Below, in pieces: positions 1 through 5,556 of a stretch of DNA of 10,932 nucleotides; position 1 is the stretch's first letter, and each line of letters opens with the position of its first letter. The notes under the pieces were generated by a model. The model had not been told where the DNA came from and searched no databases. It was given only the letters and a program-made list of their open reading frames with translations. The DNA comes from Ruminococcaceae bacterium UBA1244 (GTDB lineage: Bacteria > Bacillota > Clostridia > Oscillospirales > Acutalibacteraceae). The translations under genes and the position numbers were made by a program. The stretch spans positions 4,641-15,572 of the forward strand of contig DBWG01000122.1 of the NCBI GenBank assembly GCA_002308635.1, in the 5' to 3' direction.

Positions 1-117
1 GCCCATGATGAAGTAGCCGATAACGGCTTTCTTGCCGTCCTCGCTCTTGCCGATGATTATTCCTCTGCCGGGATATGTGGTTGAGGATATCTCGGCTTTA
101 AGATCAGTAATTTTCAT
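1..117 (-). CDS. purO: PurO-like IMP cyclohydrolase, N-terminal part (runs off the left edge)
   Basis: Only the first 39 codons are in the window. The N-terminus carries TTYPGRGIIIGKS (residues 13-25) followed by GYFIMG (34-39). I recognise this pattern from the PurO-type IMP cyclohydrolase family (Pfam IMP_cyclohyd), an Ntn-hydrolase-like fold first known in archaea and also present in many Clostridia. The family closes the ring of FAICAR to give IMP, the last step of purine synthesis, in place of the cyclohydrolase domain of bifunctional PurH. The start is the ATG at 117-115, with AAGGAA about 7 bases upstream. It lies 13 bases after the purN stop, so it is the fifth gene of the purine operon seen here. 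Position at the end of a pur cluster strongly supports the call. The weak point is that only 39 residues are visible, and the catalytic residues lie outside the window. A separate AICAR formyltransferase gene would be expected nearby, probably beyond the left edge. Confidence 0.75.
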   Translation of the reverse strand, partial: MKITDLKAEISSTTYPGRGIIIGKSEDGKKAVIGYFIMG

Positions 118-130
118 ATTCAAGTTCCTT

Positions 131-757
131 TCATTCTTTTATATATACACGGGAATCCCTGACTTCAAGCTTGTCGTCACAGAAAAGAGCGACTGCCTGA
201 GGGAGTATCTTCCACTCCGCCTGCTCCATTACTCGCCTTTGAAGTGTTTCCGGCGTATCGTTGTCCATAACTTCAACGGCTTTCTGGAGAATTATCGGGC
301 CGCCGTCACAGACCTCAGTGACAAAATGAACCGTAGCGCCTGTGACCTTTACACCCTTTTTCAGTGCTTCTTCGTGGACTTTCAGTCCGTAATAACCCTT
401 TCCGCAGAATGAGGGTATCAGCGCAGGGTGAACATTCATCATTTTGTTCGGCATTGCATTTACGACCTGCTCGTCAAGTATGGTCATAAAGCCCGCATAG
501 ACAACAAGATCGGTATTTTCTTCAAGGATAGCGTCAGCCATCGCCTTGCTGTAGCTTGCAACGTCAGCGTAGTCTTTTCTTGCAAGAACTCTTGTTTTTA
601 TATTATGGTTCTTTGCCCTTTCGAGAGCGTAGACTCCGGGCTTTGAGGCTATGACACAGGTGATCTTTCCGTTTCTGATGATGCCGCTGTTCTGTGCGTC
701 AATGAGTGCCTGAAGGTTCGTGCCTCCGCCGGAAACCAAAACTACTATATTTTTCAT
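131..757 (-). CDS. purN: Phosphoribosylglycinamide formyltransferase (GART), PurN
   Basis: This 208-residue cytoplasmic enzyme transfers a formyl group from 10-formyl-tetrahydrofolate to glycinamide ribonucleotide (GAR), the third step of purine synthesis. The N-terminal phosphate-binding loop SGGGTNLQ is at residues 9-16. The catalytic core NVHPALIPSF (108-117) supplies the family Asn and His (N108, H110), and CDGGPI (150-155) supplies the catalytic Asp (D151). The GATVHFV strand at 140-146 is also typical. Length matches the usual 190-215. The frame stays open upstream to 886 inside purM, but the extra 43 residues overlap purM and have no family counterpart. The ATG at 757-755 follows AGGGGA by a good distance and begins with the family-typical MKNIVVLVSGGG. 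The gap to purM is 13 bases and to the purO-like gene 13 bases, so it is co-transcribed with both. Identification is firm. Confidence 0.96.
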   Translation of the reverse strand: MKNIVVLVSGGGTNLQALIDAQNSGIIRNGKITCVIASKPGVYALERAKNHNIKTRVLARKDYADVASYSKAMADAILEENTDLVVYAGFMTILDEQVVNAMPNKMMNVHPALIPSFCGKGYYGLKVHEEALKKGVKVTGATVHFVTEVCDGGPIILQKAVEVMDNDTPETLQRRVMEQAEWKILPQAVALFCDDKLEVRDSRVYIKE

Positions 758-761
758 TGTC

Positions 762-770
762 AGTCCCCTA
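762..770 (-). promoter_or_regulatory. Ribosome binding site that fixes the purN start
   Basis: Read on the minus strand, TAGGGGACT sits directly after the purM stop codon. Its GGGGA core ends 6 bases before the ATG at 757. The longer open frame beginning at 886 would lie inside purM. This site therefore decides for the internal ATG. Confidence 0.8.
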
Positions 771-1808
771 TCAATACTCGATGATAACGCCTTCGTCGCT
801 TGAAACAAGCTCGCCGAGAACATAAGCGTCCTCGCCGGATGCTTTGAGTGATGCGATCGCCTTGTCAGCGTCTGCTGCGTCAACAACGACTGTCATGCCG
901 ACACCCATGTTGTAGGTGTTGAACATATCTCTCTCGGGAACATTGCCTGCCTTTGCGATAAGGTCGAATATCGGAAGTACCTGAACGTCTTTTCTCTGTA
1001 TCTTTGCGGAAATTCCGTTCGGGAGTGATCTCGGGATATTCTCATAGAAACCGCCGCCTGTGATGTGAGAGATCGACTTTACATTTACGTCTTTGATAAG
1101 GTTCATAATTGCCTTTACGTAAATTCTTGTCGGAGTAAGAAGCGACTCGCCGAGAGTTGTGCCAAGCTCGTCATAATGAACGGCAATTGTCTTTTCGTTT
1201 ATGTCAAATACCTTGCGGACAAGTGAGAAACCGTTTGAATGTACTCCGCTGGAGCGGATACCGATCATAACGTCACCGGGTTTCTGGGTTTCGGGCTGGA
1301 GTATCTTGTCTTTATCGACAACGCCTACCGCAAAACCTGCAAGGTCATATTCGTCCTCCGGCATAAGTCCGGGATGCTCGGCTGTTTCGCCGCCGATAAG
1401 CGCGCATTCGCTCTGTACGCATCCCTCTGCTACACCTGAAACGATCTGTGCGACCTTTTCGGGATAGTTCTTGCCTATTGCGATGTAGTCAAGGAAAAAC
1501 TGGGGCTTTGCACCGCAGCAGATTATGTCGTTCACGCACATCGCAACGCAGTCGATACCGACAGTATCATGCTTATCCATAAGAAAAGCAAGCTTGATCT
1601 TTGTACCTACTCCGTCTGTTCCCGAAACGAGTACAGGCTTATTGATGCCTGTGGTGTCGATCTCGAAAAGTCCGCCGAATCCGCCGATGCCTGAGAGAAC
1701 GCCGTTTGTCATTGTTCTTGCAACATGAGCTTTCATAAGCTCAACAGAACGGTAGCCTGCCGTTACGTCAACTCCTGCCGCTTTGTAGCTGTCACTGTAG
1801 CTTTTCAT
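771..1808 (-). CDS. purM: Phosphoribosylformylglycinamidine cyclo-ligase (AIR synthetase), PurM
   Basis: The product (345 residues, the usual family length) uses ATP to close formylglycinamidine ribonucleotide (FGAM) to aminoimidazole ribonucleotide (AIR), the fifth step of purine synthesis. Family motifs appear in order: AGVDVTAGYR (11-20), the glycine-rich nucleotide-binding stretch VSGTDGVGTK (61-70), CVNDIICCGAKPQFFLDY (91-108), GGETAEHPG (139-147), SSGVHSNGFSLVR (186-198), HITGGGFYENIPR (248-260) and FNTYNMGVGM (296-305). The start at ATG 1808 has CGGAGGAA just upstream and sits 22 bases after the purF stop. The protein works as a homodimer in the cytoplasm, in the PurM/PurL superfamily of ATP-binding enzymes. 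No missing residue is apparent. It is the middle gene of purE-F-M-N-O. Identification is firm. Confidence 0.97.
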   Translation of the reverse strand: MKSYSDSYKAAGVDVTAGYRSVELMKAHVARTMTNGVLSGIGGFGGLFEIDTTGINKPVLVSGTDGVGTKIKLAFLMDKHDTVGIDCVAMCVNDIICCGAKPQFFLDYIAIGKNYPEKVAQIVSGVAEGCVQSECALIGGETAEHPGLMPEDEYDLAGFAVGVVDKDKILQPETQKPGDVMIGIRSSGVHSNGFSLVRKVFDINEKTIAVHYDELGTTLGESLLTPTRIYVKAIMNLIKDVNVKSISHITGGGFYENIPRSLPNGISAKIQRKDVQVLPIFDLIAKAGNVPERDMFNTYNMGVGMTVVVDAADADKAIASLKASGEDAYVLGELVSSDEGVIIEY

Positions 1809-1830
1809 ATTATTCCTCCGTTATATTTAT

Positions 1831-3249
1831 TCAGGGTTTTATCTTATGTGAATATTTATCTTCTCTTGATGTGCCGGACACGTCAAGAGGATAGTTGCCT
1901 GTAAAGCAGGCATCACAGATACCTATATTACTTTCCTTTGCAAGCTCCTTCAGGCTTTCTACCGACAGGAAACCAAGGGAATCAGCTCCCATATATTCAC
2001 GCATCTCTTCAACGCTCATTGTTGCAGCGATAAGATTTTCTTTTGCCGTTGTGTCGCTTGTAAGATAGCACTGGCTCACAAACGGCGGAGAAGCGATCCT
2101 CATGTGAACTTCTTTTGCTCCTGCCTGACGGAAAAGATGGACAATGTGCCTGCTGGTCTTGCCCTTTACGATAGAGTCGTCAATAACGATGACACGCTTG
2201 CCGTTTACGTTGTTTTTGAGAGCATTGAGCTTGATACGCATAAGGTATTCGGAATTGCGCTTTCTGTCGTTGAAGGCACGTCCGATGTATTTGTTTTTGA
2301 TAAGTCCTGTTGCAAACGGTATGCCCGATTCAAGGGAATAGCCTATTGCGGATTCTATGCCGCAGTCGGGAACTCCGCAGACGATATCGGCTTCAACGGG
2401 ATGCTGTTTTGCAAGAAGTCTGCCGGCTGTCTGGCGTGAGCTGTTTACGGAAACTCCGTCTATTACGCTGTCGGGACGGGCAAAGAAAACGTACTCAAAT
2501 ACGCAGAGAGCTGTTTTTCCGCCGCAGCGCTGTGTATAGCTGTGAACGCCGTCTTCATCAATTACGATCATCTCTCCGGGTGCAACGTCACGGATAAATT
2601 CGCCGCCCATACTGTCAAAAACACAGGATTCGGAGGCTATGACGTAGCTCGTGCCGATCTTTCCGTAGCAGAGCGGACGTATGCCCATCGGGTCACGTAC
2701 ACCGATAAGCTTGCTCGGAGACATAAGAGCAATGGCATAAGCGCCTTTAAGCTGACCGACTGCCTCCTGTACAGCCTCTTCTATGGTGGAGGCGTTTATT
2801 CTTGCACGGGCAATAAGATAAGCGATTATCTCGGTATCGCCGTTTGACTGGAATATTGCAGCCCCCTGATTAAGGTCATTTCTCAGCTCGCTGTAGTTTG
2901 TCAGCGCACCGTTGATGCAGAGTGCAAGCTGACCCTTGATGTAGCGCATTACAAGCGGGGCAAGGTTTTCGTGATCTACAGGTACGCCGCCGGAGGAATA
3001 CTTAACATGACCCAAGGCGATCTTTCCGTTCCCAAGACGGTCAAGTTCCTTTTCGGGAAGGGCTTCGGGTATCATGCCGTGATCTTTGTGGTAGATCATC
3101 TCTCCGTCCTTGTTTACGGCAATTCCTGCGCCGACCTGTCCTCTGTGCTGAAGCGCATAAAGCGAAAGATATGTTTCTTCGACGATATCTACGGATGGGT
3201 CGGTAGTATATATACCGATCACACCACATTCATCATGTAATTCGGACAT
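1831..3249 (-). CDS. purF: Amidophosphoribosyltransferase, PurF (divergent form)
   Basis: This enzyme catalyses the committed step of purine synthesis, making phosphoribosylamine from PRPP and glutamine. At 472 residues it has normal length. An N-terminal Ntn glutaminase domain begins after a seven-residue leader, so Cys8 (MSELHDEC) becomes the nucleophile once the leader is cleaved. NG at 113-114 and GDTE at 137-140 are further glutaminase residues. The C-terminal phosphoribosyltransferase domain has the PRPP loop VIVIDDSIVKGKTS (353-366). Cysteines 249, 394, 445 and 448 fall where the Bacillus-type enzyme holds its oxygen-sensitive [4Fe-4S] cluster. Several positions differ from what I remember as near-invariant: GHVKYSSGG in place of GHVRYxTxG, GRAFNDRK in place of GRTFIxPxQ, and SIVKGKTS in place of SIVRGTTS. 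The start at 3249 has AAGGAG overlapping the purE stop codon, so translation is probably coupled. Class is certain; full activity is inferred. Confidence 0.92.
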   Translation of the reverse strand: MSELHDECGVIGIYTTDPSVDIVEETYLSLYALQHRGQVGAGIAVNKDGEMIYHKDHGMIPEALPEKELDRLGNGKIALGHVKYSSGGVPVDHENLAPLVMRYIKGQLALCINGALTNYSELRNDLNQGAAIFQSNGDTEIIAYLIARARINASTIEEAVQEAVGQLKGAYAIALMSPSKLIGVRDPMGIRPLCYGKIGTSYVIASESCVFDSMGGEFIRDVAPGEMIVIDEDGVHSYTQRCGGKTALCVFEYVFFARPDSVIDGVSVNSSRQTAGRLLAKQHPVEADIVCGVPDCGIESAIGYSLESGIPFATGLIKNKYIGRAFNDRKRNSEYLMRIKLNALKNNVNGKRVIVIDDSIVKGKTSRHIVHLFRQAGAKEVHMRIASPPFVSQCYLTSDTTAKENLIAATMSVEEMREYMGADSLGFLSVESLKELAKESNIGICDACFTGNYPLDVSGTSREDKYSHKIKP

Positions 3250-3260
3250 AGTGTTTCTCC

Positions 3261-3776
3261 TTATTTATTGATAAGCTCCTGTACCTTTGTCTGTATATCG
3301 GCGTCCTTTTTCTCTACGCCTTTTTTCATGCTGACTTTTTCATCCTCCAATTTCTGTGCAAGGACATCGTCAGAGAGGGCGAGCATCTGTACGGCAAGAA
3401 TAGCCGCATTGTCCGCACCGTCTATCGCTACTGTTGCAACAGGGATACCCTTCGGCATCTGAACGGTCGCAAGAAGTGCATCAAGTCCGTCAAGAGTCGA
3501 GGACTTGATCGGGATGCCTATTACAGGTATCGTTGTATGAGCGGCAAGGACTCCCGCAAGATGCGCTGCCTTTCCTGCTGCAGCAATTATAACGCCGAAA
3601 CCGTTCTTACGTGCATTTGCCGAAAATTCAGCGGCAGCTTCGGGTGTTCTGTGTGCAGACATGACATGGACCTCAAACGGTACGGAATACTGGTCGAGAG
3701 TTCTGATCGCTCCTGCCACTGTAGGAAAGTCACTGTCGCTTCCCATTATTACAGCTACTTTTTTCTGTTCGGACAT
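3261..3776 (-). CDS. purE: N5-carboxyaminoimidazole ribonucleotide mutase, PurE
   Basis: PurE converts N5-CAIR, made by PurK, to CAIR (class I), or carboxylates AIR directly (class II). The 171-residue chain shows MGSDSDFPTV (11-20), MSAHRTPE (39-46), AAAGKAAHLAGV (65-76), GIPIKSSTLDGLDALLATVQ (87-106) and MPKGIPVATVAI (107-118). These are the nucleotide-binding and catalytic segments of the family, and the AAHLAG and SSTLDGLDALL pattern fits class I. The second motif has Lys where I would expect a smaller residue (AGKAAHL). The C-terminal 30 residues form a charged, Lys/Glu-rich helix beyond the conserved core. No purK is in view. The start is ATG 3776, with AAAGGGGAG nine bases upstream. 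This is the first gene of the purine operon; the candidate promoter lies between it and the terminator at 3857-3892. Confidence 0.94.
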   Translation of the reverse strand: MSEQKKVAVIMGSDSDFPTVAGAIRTLDQYSVPFEVHVMSAHRTPEAAAEFSANARKNGFGVIIAAAGKAAHLAGVLAAHTTIPVIGIPIKSSTLDGLDALLATVQMPKGIPVATVAIDGADNAAILAVQMLALSDDVLAQKLEDEKVSMKKGVEKKDADIQTKVQELINK

Positions 3777-3814
3777 AAATAATACTCCCCTTTTATCTTT
3801 TCTTTTAGAAGTAC

Positions 3815-3832
3815 GGAATAAAACAATATTCC
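3815..3832. repeat. Short inverted repeat in the pur leader, possible operator
   Basis: GGAATA and TATTCC are perfect six-base arms around a six-base AT-rich spacer. The repeat lies between the candidate -10 at 3840-3845 and purE, just downstream of the expected transcription start on the minus strand. That is a usual place for a repressor site. Six-base arms can occur by chance, so the role is a guess. Confidence 0.3.
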
Positions 3833-3839
3833 AGATATC

Positions 3840-3868
3840 ATTTTATCCTAAAGTGCAAAAAAAAGCAA
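3840..3868 (-). promoter_or_regulatory. Candidate promoter of the purine operon
   Basis: On the minus strand TTGCTT (3868-3863) and TAAAAT (3845-3840) are separated by 17 bases. The -10 matches the sigma-A consensus at five of six positions; the -35 matches only in its first half. The -35 falls in the T-run of the upstream terminator, giving a very compact junction. Some promoter must lie in this gap because the upstream cluster ends at a terminator. I saw no purine-riboswitch signature in the roughly 60-base leader. Confidence 0.4.
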
Positions 3869-3892
3869 GACCGATATTCAAAAATATCGGTC
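3857..3892 (-). terminator. Rho-independent terminator after the SPFH gene
   Basis: On the minus strand a perfect 10-bp stem, GACCGATATT paired with AATATCGGTC around a four-base loop (3869-3892), is followed by TTGC and a run of eight T (3864-3857). It lies 19 bases beyond the SPFH stop codon and separates that cluster from the purine operon. Confidence 0.88.
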
Positions 3893-3910
3893 CTGTGTGA
3901 ATGTTTTGAA

Positions 3911-5053
3911 TTATTGTCTTCTCGGAGCGTTCTGATCGAGCATCTGCTGAGCCCTGTTCCTGAGTGCAGCCTGAGCATCTACAGGCTGTGAAGCTCCTGC
4001 TCTTGGTGCTGAATACTGATCTGCATAGCCTGTGCCTATCATCTGATTGCCGCTGTTTACTACTGGCGGTATCGGAGTAGTGATGGGTCTTGCTGCGGAT
4101 GTTGCAGTCTGAACGGGCTTGCGCGGAGCTTCTTCAGGTTTTTCGGACGGTTCCGGACTGCCTTCGATAACAAGCTCTTTGAGTGCTGTTGCAAGCCCTG
4201 CCATAGACTGTATCTCGGAAGGTATGATGATCTTTGTAGCTCTGCCGTCAGCGACCTGAGCAAAGGTCTCAAGGCTCTTGAGGGCAATTACCCTGTCGGA
4301 AGGAGCTGCTGCGTTCAACATTCTCAAGCTGTCTGCAAATGCGGTCTGAACTGCGATAATAGCCTCAGCTTCACCCTGTGCTTCACGGATCTTGGTTTCC
4401 TTGATAGCCTCAGCACGGAGTATAGCTGCTTCCTTGTGACCTTCTGCAACAAGTATCTGGCTGGTCTTTTCACCTTCTGCGTCAAGGATCCTTGCACGGC
4501 GTTCACGCTCTGCCTTCATCTGCTTCTCCATTGCGATCTGTATCTCACGGGGCGGGAGGATATTTTTAAGCTCAACACGCTTTACTTTTATGCCCCATGC
4601 GTCAGTTGCTTCGTCGAGTATCTCTCTTATTCTCTCGTTTATCTTGTCACGGGAAGTAAGGGTGTTATCGAGTTCGAGTTCACCGATGATATTTCTGAGC
4701 GTTGTTGCGCAGAGAGTTTCGATCGCCATGATAGGACGCTCAACGCCGTAAGCATAGAGCTTTGAGTCTGTGATCTGATAATAAACTACCGTGTCGATCT
4801 GCATGGATACGTTATCTCTTGTGATAACGCTCTGGGGGTCAAAGTCTACTACCTGCTCTTTGAGGGAAACTTTTCTCGCAATGCGGTCCATAAAGGGGAC
4901 CTTCATGTGGATGCCTGTGTGCCAGGTGCTGTAGTAAACGCCGAAACGCTCGATAACATAAGCGTTTGCCTGAGGCACGATCTTGATATTTGTTACGATT
5001 ATAAGAAAGAGAACTGCGAGTACGATTATTAAACCAATAAGCCAAGGGGACAT
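3911..5053 (-). CDS. SPFH-domain membrane protein, stomatin/QmcA type
   Basis: Members of this family form large oligomeric assemblies on the inner face of the cell membrane and are linked to membrane microdomains and protease control; the exact role in this organism is unknown. The 380-residue protein starts with one hydrophobic anchor (residues 4-21). An SPFH/band-7 domain follows, from IVPQANAYVIERFG (25-38) through GIHMKVPFMD (47-56), DPQSVITRDN (72-81) and the RVELKNILPP segment (159-168). A long Ala/Glu-rich helix at 170-235 (EKQMKAERERRARILDAEG, then AEGHKEAAILRAEA) is the expected coiled coil. Residues 299-380 are Pro, Ala and Gln rich and probably disordered, ending in NAPRRQ. The start ATG 5053 has AGAGGT upstream. 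The nfeD-like gene is 29 bases upstream, the classic partner for this type. The family assignment is certain; QmcA/paraslipin is the nearest named subtype. Confidence 0.92.
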   Translation of the reverse strand: MSPWLIGLIIVLAVLFLIIVTNIKIVPQANAYVIERFGVYYSTWHTGIHMKVPFMDRIARKVSLKEQVVDFDPQSVITRDNVSMQIDTVVYYQITDSKLYAYGVERPIMAIETLCATTLRNIIGELELDNTLTSRDKINERIREILDEATDAWGIKVKRVELKNILPPREIQIAMEKQMKAERERRARILDAEGEKTSQILVAEGHKEAAILRAEAIKETKIREAQGEAEAIIAVQTAFADSLRMLNAAAPSDRVIALKSLETFAQVADGRATKIIIPSEIQSMAGLATALKELVIEGSPEPSEKPEEAPRKPVQTATSAARPITTPIPPVVNSGNQMIGTGYADQYSAPRAGASQPVDAQAALRNRAQQMLDQNAPRRQ

Positions 5054-5082
5054 AAATATAACCTCTTTTCATTTGTTGTATT

Positions 5083-5541
5083 TCAGTTTACTGCTGCGGG
5101 TGTTTTTTCTTCAAACGGCTCAACGATAAGCTTCACACCCTCGATCCTGAGAACAGATATTTTGGTTCCGACAGGAAGGATCGTTTTGTTTTCTGTCGTT
5201 GCCGACCAATCGTTGTTTTCAACTCTGACCCTGAACACTCCAAGCTCTTCATCGACTATTTTTGTGACTATACCAGTCTTGCCGAGATTCATATCAGCAT
5301 TTGTGGGTGTTTTTTTGAACCTTGTCATTTTTCTTGCAAGCGGTCTTGTCAGAGCGATCAGAACGAATGTTACGGCAAAGAATACGATTATCTGTATTGA
5401 CAAGTCAACGCCGCACAGATACAGTATCAGAGCCGCAACTCCTCCCAATGCCGCCCATACTGATGTGAGCTGCAGCGGAGAATTGAATTCCAACAGTACG
5501 GCAACAAGAATAACTATCAGCCAAATCCAAAGCATTGTCAT
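5083..5541 (-). CDS. Short NfeD-like membrane protein with OB-fold tail
   Basis: This 152-residue protein matches the short (YbbK/NfeD1b-like) form of the NfeD family, which lacks the serine-protease domain of the long form. It has hydrophobic segments at about 4-19, 25-45 and 48-65, a basic stop-transfer stretch RPLARKMTRFKK (66-77), then a beta-rich region at about 85-142. That region contains GKTGIVTKI (87-95), VRVENNDW (105-112) and LPVGTKISVLRIEG (122-135), the OB-fold pattern of the NfeD C-terminal domain. Family members act with SPFH proteins, and the SPFH gene follows 29 bases downstream, so the two probably form one membrane complex. The ATG at 5541 is chosen over an in-frame ATG at 5535 because the very strong ribosome binding site is at the right distance from it. 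Its substrate or client is unknown. Confidence 0.9.
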   Translation of the reverse strand: MTMLWIWLIVILVAVLLEFNSPLQLTSVWAALGGVAALILYLCGVDLSIQIIVFFAVTFVLIALTRPLARKMTRFKKTPTNADMNLGKTGIVTKIVDEELGVFRVRVENNDWSATTENKTILPVGTKISVLRIEGVKLIVEPFEEKTPAAVN

Positions 5542-5543
5542 AA

Positions 5544-5554
5544 GATCACCTCCT
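5544..5554 (-). promoter_or_regulatory. Exceptionally complete ribosome binding site for the nfeD-like gene
   Basis: AGGAGGTGATC on the minus strand is an 11-base match to the complement of the bacterial 16S rRNA 3' end as I know it. It begins two bases after the radical SAM gene stop and is followed by two bases and the ATG at 5541. It fixes that start and predicts efficient translation even within a polycistronic message. Confidence 0.85.
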
Positions 5555-5556
5555 GT

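Noticed and set aside
32..412. Plus-strand open frame of 126 codons at the left edge
   Set aside because: It overlaps the purO-like and purN genes in antisense, has no good ribosome binding site and shows no domain.
758..886. 43-codon N-terminal extension of purN
   Set aside because: It overlaps purM coding sequence and lacks family similarity. The ATG at 757 has the ribosome binding site and the family N-terminus.
3777..3856. Purine riboswitch or PurR box ahead of purE
   Set aside because: The leader of about 60-80 bases is too short and lacks the conserved riboswitch core. TATTCCGTACTTC matches the Bacillus PurBox consensus with three mismatches and has no convincing inverted partner.
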